DNA of 64,000 nt from Vibrio artabrorum. Lineage in GTDB: Bacteria; Pseudomonadota; Gammaproteobacteria; Enterobacterales; Vibrionaceae. Both the position numbers and the translations under genes were made by a program. Under the pieces are notes generated by a model. That model did no database searches, was not told the DNA's origin, and was given only the letters and a program-made list of their open reading frames with translations. The stretch covers positions 744,001-808,000 of the forward strand of contig NZ_AP025458.1 of NCBI RefSeq assembly GCF_024347295.1. The letters run 5' to 3'. This document shows, in pieces, positions 57,415 to 64,000 of the stretch. How positions within the stretch are numbered: position 1 is the first letter of the stretch; each line of letters starts with the position of its first letter.

Positions 57415-57876
57415 TTATTTTTCTAGAATATAAGGGTCTTCAAACCCCATAGCTTGCATGATTTCTGTTTCGAGTGACTCCATCTCTTCAGCTTCATCAT
57501 CTTCGATATGATCATAACCTAGCAGATGCAGGCTGCCATGTACAACCATATGAGCCCAGTGTGCTAGCAGAGGCTTATTTTGCTCTTCTGCTTCTTTTTC
57601 GACAACTTGGCGGCAGATAATAAGGTCGCCCAGTAGATCTAAATCGATCCCTGGAGGAGCCTCGAATGGAAAAGACAGCACGTTAGTTGGCTTGTCTTTT
57701 CCACGATATTCATGGTTGAGTTGGTGGCTTTCTTTGGTATCTACGATACGAACCGTCAACTCGGCGTTCTCTTGAAACTGAGGAATTGTCTTGTTTAGCC
57801 AAAGCTGAATATCCTGTTTGGTTGGAAGACCTTGCTCATTTTCGACCGCTAATTGTAGGTCTAGTTCAATAGACAT
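57415..57876 (-). CDS. ybeY: endoribonuclease YbeY
   Basis: YbeY is a metal-dependent RNase for 16S rRNA 3' maturation and ribosome quality control. The 153-residue protein has the three-histidine site [15 protein letters not shown] (about residue 113). Its ATG follows the ybeZ stop TAG with no gap. Confidence 0.96.
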   Translation of the reverse strand: MSIELDLQLAVENEQGLPTKQDIQLWLNKTIPQFQENAELTVRIVDTKESHQLNHEYRGKDKPTNVLSFPFEAPPGIDLDLLGDLIICRQVVEKEAEEQNKPLLAHWAHMVVHGSLHLLGYDHIEDDEAEEMESLETEIMQAMGFEDPYILEK

Positions 57877-58998
57877 CTATTTATCACCTTGCTCTGTAAT
57901 TACAGAGCTATTTTGTGTTGCTAATTGTGTCGTAACCGCCTGCTGAGCCTCAAGAAGTTTAGCTTCGCGCTCTTCACGTTTGCGCTTTTCAAACTCTTTA
58001 CGCTCTTTTTGGTCTTTTGCTTCCCATTTTTCGTACGCATTGACGATACGAGCTACTACAGGGTGGCGAACGACGTCTTCGGACATGAAGAAGTTAAAGC
58101 TAATGTCATCCACTTCGCTCAGTACTTCTGTTGCATGACGTAAGCCTGATTTAGCCCCACGAGGCAAATCGATTTGCGTGATATCACCGGTGATCACGGC
58201 TCGTGAGTTAAAGCCAATACGGGTTAAGAACATTTTCATCTGTTCTACCGTGGTGTTTTGGCTCTCATCAAGAATGATAAACGCATCATTCAATGTTCGA
58301 CCACGCATGTAAGCCAGTGGCGCGACTTCAATTACGTTACGCTCAATCAGCTTTTCAACACGCTCAAAGCCGAGCATTTCAAACAGTGCATCGTAAAGTG
58401 GACGCAAATAGGGGTCGACTTTCTGGCTTAAATCACCCGGTAAGAAACCAAGTTTCTCACCAGCTTCAACAGCAGGACGAGTGAGTAGGATTCGGCGAAC
58501 CTCTTGGCGTTCAAGTGCATCAACGGCTGCCGCAACAGCTAAGTACGTTTTACCGGTACCTGCCGGCCCAATACCAAAGGTGATGTCATGGGTGACCATG
58601 TTCATTAGGTATTGGGCTTGGTTTGGGGTACGAGGTTTGATGATGCCTTTCTTGGTCTTAATCGTCACTTCTTTGCCATAGTCAATTTCCGACTCGGCAT
58701 GCTGTTCCAAAATACCAGATTCTGTGATCGCCAGATGCACTTGCTCGGGTTCGATATCAATTATCTTGCCTTTAACTGGAGCCGTTTCCACATAGAGGTG
58801 TTTGATGATGTCTAAAGCCGCGGCTGTCGTATGAGGTTTACCAACCATCGTGAAGAAGTTGCTGCGGTAATTAATCTCAACACCTAGGCGACGCTCAAGA
58901 TGCTTGATGTTGTCGTCGAATGGGCCACACAAACTTGCTAAACGTTGGTTGTCGGCAGGTTCTAGATTGATCTCTAAAGTAACGATTTTATTGCTCAA
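57877..58998 (-). CDS. ybeZ: PhoH-like ATPase YbeZ
   Basis: The 373-residue protein has an N-terminal KH-like region, then a P-loop ATPase with GPAGTGKTYLA (Walker A) and FIILDESQNTT (Walker B), and a highly charged C-terminal tail (KWEAKDQKERKEFEKRKRE). It is the PhoH-like partner of YbeY in RNA metabolism. The start is TTG at 58998 with AGAGG five bases upstream. It lies downstream of miaB, as in E. coli. Confidence 0.95.
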   Translation of the reverse strand: MSNKIVTLEINLEPADNQRLASLCGPFDDNIKHLERRLGVEINYRSNFFTMVGKPHTTAAALDIIKHLYVETAPVKGKIIDIEPEQVHLAITESGILEQHAESEIDYGKEVTIKTKKGIIKPRTPNQAQYLMNMVTHDITFGIGPAGTGKTYLAVAAAVDALERQEVRRILLTRPAVEAGEKLGFLPGDLSQKVDPYLRPLYDALFEMLGFERVEKLIERNVIEVAPLAYMRGRTLNDAFIILDESQNTTVEQMKMFLTRIGFNSRAVITGDITQIDLPRGAKSGLRHATEVLSEVDDISFNFFMSEDVVRHPVVARIVNAYEKWEAKDQKERKEFEKRKREEREAKLLEAQQAVTTQLATQNSSVITEQGDK

Positions 58999-59039
58999 AT
59001 TAGCCTCTCATTTTGTATCACTTGCTCTTAAATAAGAAA

Positions 59040-59072
59040 AAGAGCAAGAAGCCCGATTTAGACCGGGCTTCT
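59040..59072 (-). terminator. intrinsic terminator after miaB
   Basis: AGAAGCCCG (59047-59055) pairs with CGGGCTTCT (59064-59072) around an 8-base loop; the minus-strand exit reads TTGCTCTTTTTC. Confidence 0.8.
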
Positions 59073-59160
59073 GATGGTGATTCCCTATTTCTAAGATGGT
59101 CACTCAGTTAGGTAATTTCAAGCTTTGTGTTTGCACTTTGTGCTCAAACCGTAGTATTGC

Positions 59161-60585
59161 CTATGGCGTAAATGTCGCGACACCTAGGTCGTCTTCACGT
59201 TTTGTTTTTTCCATCATTTCTGCAGGAGTCATTACAACGCGTAAGCCCATGTCTTTTTCGGTACGGACTAATTCACCACGTAGTGAGTTGGTGTAAACCT
59301 CAGTGATCTTCACGTCGACGAATTGACCGATAAGATCAGCCGAACCTTCGAAGTTCACAACACGGCTGTTTTCAGTTCGGCCACGCAGTTCCATTAGGTT
59401 CTTTCTTGATGGACCTTCAACAAGAATACGTTGTTCCGTGCCTAACATTAGACGAGAAAAACGCATCGCTTGTGTGTTTATCGTTTGCTGCAGTTCGTAC
59501 AGACGCTCTTTCTTCTCTTGTTCTGGTACATCACATGGGTAGTCTGCTGCCGGTGTTCCTGGACGAGGAGAGAAGACAAAGCTGAAGCTCATATCGAAAT
59601 CCACTTCTTTAATCAGTTTCATCGTATCTTGGAAGTCTTGCTTAGTTTCACCAGGGAAGCCAACAATAAAGTCCGAGCTGATCTGAATGTCAGGGCGAGC
59701 TTTACGCAGTTTACGGATGATAGATTTGTATTCGATTGCAGTGTGTGGACGCTTCATCATCGTGAGAATACGGTCACTACCACTTTGAACTGGTAAGTGT
59801 AAGAAACTCACCAGTTCAGGCGTGTCTTTATACACCTCAATGATGTCGTCACCAAATTCGAGTGGGTGGCTTGTCGTGAAACGAATGCGGTCGATACCAT
59901 CGATAGAAGCCACAAGGCGAAGAAGCTCAGCAAATGAACAGATCTCACCCTCATGAGTTGGGCCACGGTATGCGTTGACGTTCTGCCCAAGTAGGTTTAC
60001 TTCACGTACGCCTTGCTCGGCAAGTTGTGCGATTTCGAACAAAACGTCATCCATCGGACGGCTCACTTCTTCACCACGTGTGTATGGTACAACGCAGTAA
60101 GTGCAGTATTTAGAACAGCCTTCCATAATAGACACGAATGCCGTCGCTCCGTCTGCTTTTGGCTCCGGTAGGTTATCGAACTTTTCGATCTCTGGGAACG
60201 AGATGTCCATTACTGGCTTTTCGTTAGACAGTGATGATTTAATCATCTCTGGCAGACGGTGTAATGTTTGTGGACCAAAGATAACGTCGACATAAGGTGC
60301 ACGTTGGCGAATATGATCGCCTTCTTGAGTTGCTACACAGCCACCCACACCGATCACGACACCTTCTTTTTTATCCTTTAGCGTTTTCCAACGACCAAGC
60401 TGGTGGAATACTTTTTCTTGTGCTTTTTCGCGAATAGAACAAGTATTCAATAGGAGTACGTCTGCTTCCTCAGGTACATCTGTTAGCTCATAGCCATTTG
60501 CAGCGTTAAGCAGGTCGGCCATTTTTGATGAATCGTATTCATTCATCTGACAGCCCCAAGTTTTAATTAGCAGTTTCTTACTCAT
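59161..60585 (-). CDS. miaB: tRNA-2-methylthio-N6-dimethylallyladenosine synthase MiaB
   Basis: MiaB adds the methylthio group to i6A37 of tRNAs. The 474-residue radical SAM methylthiotransferase shows [11 protein letters not shown] for the N-terminal cluster, [18 protein letters not shown] for the SAM cluster, and a C-terminal TRAM domain. The genes ubiF-miaB-ybeZ are ordered as in E. coli. ubiF is divergent. Confidence 0.97.
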   Translation of the reverse strand: MSKKLLIKTWGCQMNEYDSSKMADLLNAANGYELTDVPEEADVLLLNTCSIREKAQEKVFHQLGRWKTLKDKKEGVVIGVGGCVATQEGDHIRQRAPYVDVIFGPQTLHRLPEMIKSSLSNEKPVMDISFPEIEKFDNLPEPKADGATAFVSIMEGCSKYCTYCVVPYTRGEEVSRPMDDVLFEIAQLAEQGVREVNLLGQNVNAYRGPTHEGEICSFAELLRLVASIDGIDRIRFTTSHPLEFGDDIIEVYKDTPELVSFLHLPVQSGSDRILTMMKRPHTAIEYKSIIRKLRKARPDIQISSDFIVGFPGETKQDFQDTMKLIKEVDFDMSFSFVFSPRPGTPAADYPCDVPEQEKKERLYELQQTINTQAMRFSRLMLGTEQRILVEGPSRKNLMELRGRTENSRVVNFEGSADLIGQFVDVKITEVYTNSLRGELVRTEKDMGLRVVMTPAEMMEKTKREDDLGVATFTP

Positions 60586-60890
60586 TTTTTGTTCGCTCGA
60601 TCGTTAGTTTAATTTAAGGGAGCAAATCGCCCAGTTTTTATCCGCAAGCCTGTTTGTCATAGTCAGGTATTGATTTGATGACGGCTCTAGCGGCAAGCGG
60701 CGTATTGTACTGGTTTAAAAACCGACTGACTAGTGGTCTGATTAAATCTCTTCGCAAGTGGTTTCTATTATCGTTGGCGCTATACCCTATAAGGGATCGC
60801 GCTTTTTTCAAATAAGGTTTTTGGTTACAAGTTAGTTATGAAAAAGTACAATCAAAAACAGTCAAAGAATCAAATTGATAAGTACAAAAT
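60586..60890. promoter_or_regulatory. divergent region between miaB and ubiF
   Basis: These 305 bases hold both promoters. Short inverted repeats occur (GGTTT/AAACC near 60712, and CCCTATAAGGG near 60785). Before ubiF there is an 18-codon ATG frame (60838-60894) overlapping its start. No larger gene is visible. Confidence 0.45.
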
Positions 60891-60894
60891 ATGA
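60838..60894 (+). CDS. candidate upstream ORF (leader peptide) of ubiF
   Basis: ATG at 60838 opens 18 codons (MKKYNQKQSKNQIDKYKI) and the TGA stop overlaps the ubiF ATG in ATGA. ubiF has no clear ribosome site of its own, so coupling is possible, yet the upstream ORF also lacks a good site. The high Lys, Asn and Gln content may simply reflect AT-rich DNA. Confidence 0.25.
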   Translation: MKKYNQKQSKNQIDKYKI

Positions 60895-62066
60895 ACAATT
60901 ACGACGTTGTGGTCGTCGGTGGTGGCATGATTGGTGCGGCAACGGCGATTGGTCTTGCTAAACAAGGGTTGCGTGTTGCGGTCATTGAAGGCTTTTCTCC
61001 GGAAGCTTTCCATCAGTCACAAGCGATGGATATCCGTGTATCTGCGATTTCTCAAGCATCCGCTGATTTGCTCGAAGAGCTCGGTGCGTGGCAGAGTATT
61101 GCTGCAATGCGTATTTGTTCTTATAAGCGCTTAGAAACGTGGGAGCACTCTGAGTGTCGCACTCGGTTTAATGCCGAATCTCTTGATTTACCTCGTTTGG
61201 GTTACATCATTGAGAATCGATTAATTCAATTGGGTTTATGGGCTCAGTTTGATACCTACGACAATTTAACGCTGTTGTGCCCAGAGAAGTTAGACACTAT
61301 CGAGTTTGGTAAAACCAACATCGTCAAACTTCAATCCGGTTTGCAAGTATCAGCACAGTGGGTGGTTGGTGCGGATGGTGCAAATTCCAAAGTTCGACAG
61401 CAAGCCGGGATAGGAATTACGGCTTGGGATTACCGACAACACTGTATGCTTATCAATGTCGCAACGACGTTACCGCAGCAAGACATTACTTGGCAGCAGT
61501 TTTTACCAAGTGGCCCTCGCTCATTCCTGCCATTGTGTTCGCTCATGTCTGAAGGTAAAGAGGTGGGGCAAGGGTCTTTAGTATGGTATGACTCACCGTC
61601 TCGCATTCAGCAACTTTCTGCGATGAGCCCAGAAAAATTACGGGATGAAGTCCTCGCTCATTTTCCTTCTGAGTTGGGGGATATCAAAGTGTTGAATGCA
61701 GGTTCATTCCCTCTAACGCGACGTCATGCTCAATCCTATTCGAAGAATAACTGTATTCTTGTCGGGGACTCTGCACATACGATTAACCCTCTAGCAGGAC
61801 AGGGGGTTAACTTAGGCTTTAAAGATGTGGCAGCACTATTGGATATCAGCAAAGAGAAAGGTGAATTGAGTCAATCGGTGACGAGGCGCTATGAAGTGAT
61901 GAGAAGAGGCGACAATCTACTTATGCAAAGCGGAATGGACTTTTTCTACAAAGCCTTTAGTAATGACATTGGCCCACTCAAGTTTGTACGTAATGCCGCG
62001 CTAAAACTTGCAGAGAACTCTGGGCCGATTAAAGCTCAAGTCTTGAAATACGCCTTGGGGCTGTGA
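60891..62066 (+). CDS. ubiF: 2-octaprenyl-3-methyl-6-methoxy-1,4-benzoquinol hydroxylase UbiF
   Basis: UbiF is the FAD monooxygenase that hydroxylates C6 of the ubiquinone ring. The 391-residue protein has VVVGGGMIGAATAIGLAKQG for FAD binding, WVVGADGANSKVR (DG motif) and GDSAHTINPLAGQGVNLG (GD motif). UbiH and UbiI share these, but the miaB neighbour supports UbiF. An ATGA overlap with a short upstream ORF lies at its start. Confidence 0.9.
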   Translation: MNNYDVVVVGGGMIGAATAIGLAKQGLRVAVIEGFSPEAFHQSQAMDIRVSAISQASADLLEELGAWQSIAAMRICSYKRLETWEHSECRTRFNAESLDLPRLGYIIENRLIQLGLWAQFDTYDNLTLLCPEKLDTIEFGKTNIVKLQSGLQVSAQWVVGADGANSKVRQQAGIGITAWDYRQHCMLINVATTLPQQDITWQQFLPSGPRSFLPLCSLMSEGKEVGQGSLVWYDSPSRIQQLSAMSPEKLRDEVLAHFPSELGDIKVLNAGSFPLTRRHAQSYSKNNCILVGDSAHTINPLAGQGVNLGFKDVAALLDISKEKGELSQSVTRRYEVMRRGDNLLMQSGMDFFYKAFSNDIGPLKFVRNAALKLAENSGPIKAQVLKYALGL

Positions 62067-62098
62067 TTGATTCGTTCAAATGACTGAGCGATACAAAA

Positions 62099-62126
62099 GA
62101 AGGAGAGCAGAGGCTCTCCTTTTTTA
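62099..62126. terminator. terminator between ubiF and the lactonase-like gene
   Basis: AGGAGAGC (62101-62108) and GCTCTCCT (62113-62120) form an 8-bp stem with a 4-base loop, then T5 on the plus strand and T-rich exit on the other. Confidence 0.92.
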
Positions 62127-62135
62127 TTGGGGTGC

Positions 62136-63182
62136 TTATGGTTGCTGAGTGACACAAACGGGCACATCAATCTCTAAAGAGTAGCCCGTATAGATGAGAG
62201 AGCCATCTTGAATATTTCGTCTGAATGAAGTGAGGTTATTGGAGTGCTGGTTGGCGGCGATAAGCCATTTCCCATCGTCAGTTATATGGAAGTCTCTTGG
62301 GAATTTACCTTCAGTGTCGTAGCTATCAATGAAAGTCAGCTTTTGAGTCTCAGAATCGACTTTGAAGCTGCTGATTCTTGATTGGTGTCGACATGACACA
62401 TAAAGGAATTGCTCATCAGGCGATAGCTTAATCGCAGCTGCGGCTTCTCCCTTCTCCATATTAGGCAATGCATCAATCTCTTCCACTACATTCCAAATGC
62501 CTAAAACCTTGTCCAAAATCAGTAATGTTTCAGAGAGTTCACAGACCACATAGGCTCTGTCTTCAGCTTTGTTAAAGATTAAATGGCGAGGTCCATTGCC
62601 GGCTGGCACTTTGATGGACTGCATTGGCTCATCAAGGAACTCCTCTTGCTCTTCGTCAAAGCAATAGAAGTTGATGCGATCGGTGCCGAGATCGACGGTC
62701 ACAAATTGTGGTGAGTTTTTTAAGAACAGGCATTGATGAGCGTGTGGGCTGGTTTGTCTCTCTTTGTTCGGTCCTGAACCAAGCATCTTGATTGTTTTAA
62801 GTCGTCTATCGATATTGCCATTGATATTTAAGCTAAAGATATCGAATGTCCCTGTTGAATATTGCGATGTAATAGCAAACTTATTGTGGGGATCTATCGC
62901 AATATGGCAGGGGTGCTCGCCTGAAATTAGCCCGCTATTGGGTGCTACTTTTGAATCAGTATTAGGTATATGGATTAGCTGTGGTTGTCTATTCTGGTCT
63001 ACTTCTGAAGCGGTATAGATCCCAAGCTTTGTCGTGGTAACAAACGAGGGATTAGAACATGCAACGATAAGCTCTAAAGGTAACAGCGCTCCCATTTCTC
63101 GATCTAACTGAGTTTGATATACACCTTGGCTGTTACTTGGAGAATCTGTGTAGCAACCGATCATTAAAGGGAGATATTTCAT
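62136..63182 (-). CDS. lactonase family protein (6-phosphogluconolactonase-like beta-propeller)
   Basis: This 348-residue protein starts MKYLPLMIGCYTDSPSNSQGVY, typical of the YbhE/Pgl seven-bladed propeller family, and has repeated blade motifs such as HPCHIAIDPHNKFAITSQYSTGTFDIF, GPRHLIFNKAEDRAYVVCEL and FPRDFHITDDGKWLIAANQ. E. coli Pgl hydrolyses 6-phosphogluconolactone, but many members act on other lactones; vibrios normally have an unrelated pgl in the zwf operon, so I leave the substrate open. It sits between ubiF and the tRNA cluster and is likely monocistronic. Confidence 0.82.
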   Translation of the reverse strand: MKYLPLMIGCYTDSPSNSQGVYQTQLDREMGALLPLELIVACSNPSFVTTTKLGIYTASEVDQNRQPQLIHIPNTDSKVAPNSGLISGEHPCHIAIDPHNKFAITSQYSTGTFDIFSLNINGNIDRRLKTIKMLGSGPNKERQTSPHAHQCLFLKNSPQFVTVDLGTDRINFYCFDEEQEEFLDEPMQSIKVPAGNGPRHLIFNKAEDRAYVVCELSETLLILDKVLGIWNVVEEIDALPNMEKGEAAAAIKLSPDEQFLYVSCRHQSRISSFKVDSETQKLTFIDSYDTEGKFPRDFHITDDGKWLIAANQHSNNLTSFRRNIQDGSLIYTGYSLEIDVPVCVTQQP

Positions 63183-63295
63183 AGGTCGTCATACTCGGTT
63201 AGAAAATAGAGCAGACATTGTCTAATAAAATTACAGAAAAAGTGAGGCTATATAAGAGAATACTTGGTGACTTGGCTTGCAGATTTACATCTTTC

Positions 63296-63328
63296 AGATA
63301 AAACAAAACCCAGCTAAAAAGCCGGGTT
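63296..63328 (-). terminator. terminator of the tRNA cluster
   Basis: On the minus strand AACCCGGC pairs with GCTGGGTT (63307-63314 and 63321-63328, one G-T pair, 6-base loop), followed by TTGTTTTATC. Confidence 0.88.
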
Positions 63329-63339
63329 CTATTAAATAA

Positions 63340-63424
63340 TGGTGCGGTCGGAGAGACTTGAACTCTCACACCTCTCGGCGCCAGAACCTAAATCTGGTGC
63401 GTCTACCAATTCCGCCACGACCGC
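63340..63424 (-). tRNA. tRNA-Leu (anticodon TAG)
   Basis: This 85-base gene folds as a class II tRNA with long variable arm. The anticodon loop TTTAGGT between CCAGA and TCTGG gives TAG, reading CUN leucine codons. The 3' CCA is encoded. It is the promoter-distal gene of the cluster and identical in sequence to the copies at 63621 and 63879. Confidence 0.97.
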
Positions 63425-63493
63425 AGCAAATCTTTATAGTCATATCAATATTGGTGGTTCGATATAACGTTGTCTTCTTATTTAAAGAAAAAG

Positions 63494-63570
63494 TGGTGGC
63501 TACTGCGGGATTTGAACCTGCGACCCCATCATTATGAGTGATGTGCTCTAACCAACTGAGCTAAGTAGCC
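63494..63570 (-). tRNA. tRNA-Met (anticodon CAT, elongator type)
   Basis: This 77-base gene includes the encoded CCA. The anticodon stem CATCA/TGATG encloses CTCATAA, giving CAT. The acceptor starts G-G and pairs at position 1-72, unlike initiator tRNA. A tRNA-Ile(CAU, lysidine) reading is less likely because of the surrounding gene set (as in the E. coli metT/leuW/glnU cluster). Confidence 0.9.
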
Positions 63571-63620
63571 ATAATAAATCGAATAGATTCACTATTTGTT
63601 CTCTAATGAAAGAGAAATAA

Positions 63621-63705
63621 TGGTGCGGTCGGAGAGACTTGAACTCTCACACCTCTCGGCGCCAGAACCTAAATCTGGTGCGTCTACCAATTCCGCCACG
63701 ACCGC
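63621..63705 (-). tRNA. tRNA-Leu (anticodon TAG), second copy
   Basis: This 85-base gene is identical to the first Leu copy with encoded CCA. Its left flank (AAATAATGG) matches the other copies, while its right flank (AGCAAAGCTTTTACTC) differs. Confidence 0.97.
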
Positions 63706-63773
63706 AGCAAAGCTTTTACTCTAGCGAAGAGTATAGTTAAGAAGACTTATGGTTTGTCTAAGTAACGTTGTAG

Positions 63774-63848
63774 TGGCTGGGCTACCTGGATTCGAACCAG
63801 GGAATGCTGGCATCAAAAGCCAGTGCCTTACCGCTTGGCGATAGCCCA
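63774..63848 (-). tRNA. tRNA-Gln (anticodon TTG)
   Basis: This 75-base gene with encoded CCA has an anticodon stem CTGGC/GCCAG around TTTTGAT, giving TTG, which reads CAA and CAG. It starts T-G-G at the acceptor as gamma-proteobacterial tRNA-Gln does. Confidence 0.96.
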
Positions 63849-63878
63849 ACAATAATATCAATTAAGATATCTAAATAA

Positions 63879-63963
63879 TGGTGCGGTCGGAGAGACTTGA
63901 ACTCTCACACCTCTCGGCGCCAGAACCTAAATCTGGTGCGTCTACCAATTCCGCCACGACCGC
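63879..63963 (-). tRNA. tRNA-Leu (anticodon TAG), third copy
   Basis: This 85-base gene is identical to the other two. Its 5' spacer (from 63964 to the window edge) nearly repeats that of the first copy, so the cluster has been duplicated in part and probably continues beyond the window. Confidence 0.97.
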
Positions 63964-64000
63964 AGCAAATCTTTATAGTCATATCGAATATTGGTGATTC

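Noticed and set aside
41278..60585. Novel gene cluster on the minus strand
   Set aside because: All genes are recognised core genes in an order close to that of E. coli; nothing accessory is present apart from the missing nadD.

Overview
The window is ordinary chromosomal backbone of a marine gammaproteobacterium, almost certainly a Vibrio. The indications are a complete nqrABCDEF operon followed by apbE and nqrM, an OmpK/Tsx-type outer membrane channel, a Vibrio-type dapD, and long blocks in Enterobacteria/Vibrio order (recC-recB-recD-argA-mltA-tcdA-csdE-csdA; ubiF-miaB-ybeZ-ybeY-corC-lnt and leuS-lptE-holA-rsfS-rlmH-mrdA-rodA-rlpA-dacA-ybeD-lipB-lipA). Placement in the Splendidus clade is a guess from style only. 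I see no prophage, insertion sequence, integron, CRISPR array or defence island.

Layout. 1-4.5 kb: dapD (cut by the left edge), a MarC-family membrane protein, SOS gene yebG with a LexA box, then a LysR regulator divergent from a TDT-family transporter. 4.6-14.4 kb: recC, a 405-base spacer holding a small ORF with a good ribosome binding site, then recB and recD. 14.5-21.6 kb: an orphan small gene, argA with two candidate tandem ARG boxes, mltA, tcdA, csdE, a 97-base perfect heptamer repeat, csdA and panE. 21.7-28.7 kb: ompK, a four-repeat DUF4397 lipoprotein, the yajG-ppiA-ampG group, rlmG and bolA. 29.2-36.5 kb: the sodium-pumping NADH:quinone reductase nqrA-F with its flavin-inserting (apbE) and iron-site (nqrM) maturation factors. 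36.7-41.2 kb: SOS polymerase dinB with a LexA box, a RecQ-family helicase, a Gre-like factor and yggN. 41.3-60.6 kb, almost all on the minus strand: lipoate (lipA, lipB), cell wall (dacA, rlpA, rodA, mrdA), ribosome (rlmH, rsfS, ybeY), replication (holA), LPS transport (lptE), leuS, lnt, corC, ybeZ and miaB. 60.9-64 kb: ubiF, a beta-propeller lactonase-like gene and a minus-strand tRNA cluster (three Leu-TAG, one Met-CAT, one Gln-TTG) running toward the right edge.

How the genes work together. RecBCD, DinB, YebG and the RecQ-like helicase form a DNA repair theme, with LexA boxes at yebG and dinB. The nqr block carries the enzyme plus both dedicated maturation factors. The mrdA-rodA-rlpA-dacA run and mltA, ampG and lnt cover peptidoglycan elongation, trimming, recycling and lipoprotein acylation. 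CsdA, CsdE and TcdA form the sulfur transfer and tRNA t6A cyclization set. Several starts are TTG or GTG (recC, lipB, rlmH, ybeZ, mltA, argA, panE, rsfS, apbE).

The most unusual signals are small: two arrays of related 7-base tandem repeats, the recC-recB spacer ORF where E. coli has ptrA, a mini-ORF split at an A7 slippery-type sequence, an 18-codon upstream ORF overlapping the ubiF start, absence of nadD from its usual place between holA and rsfS, and a duplicated tRNA-Leu spacer.
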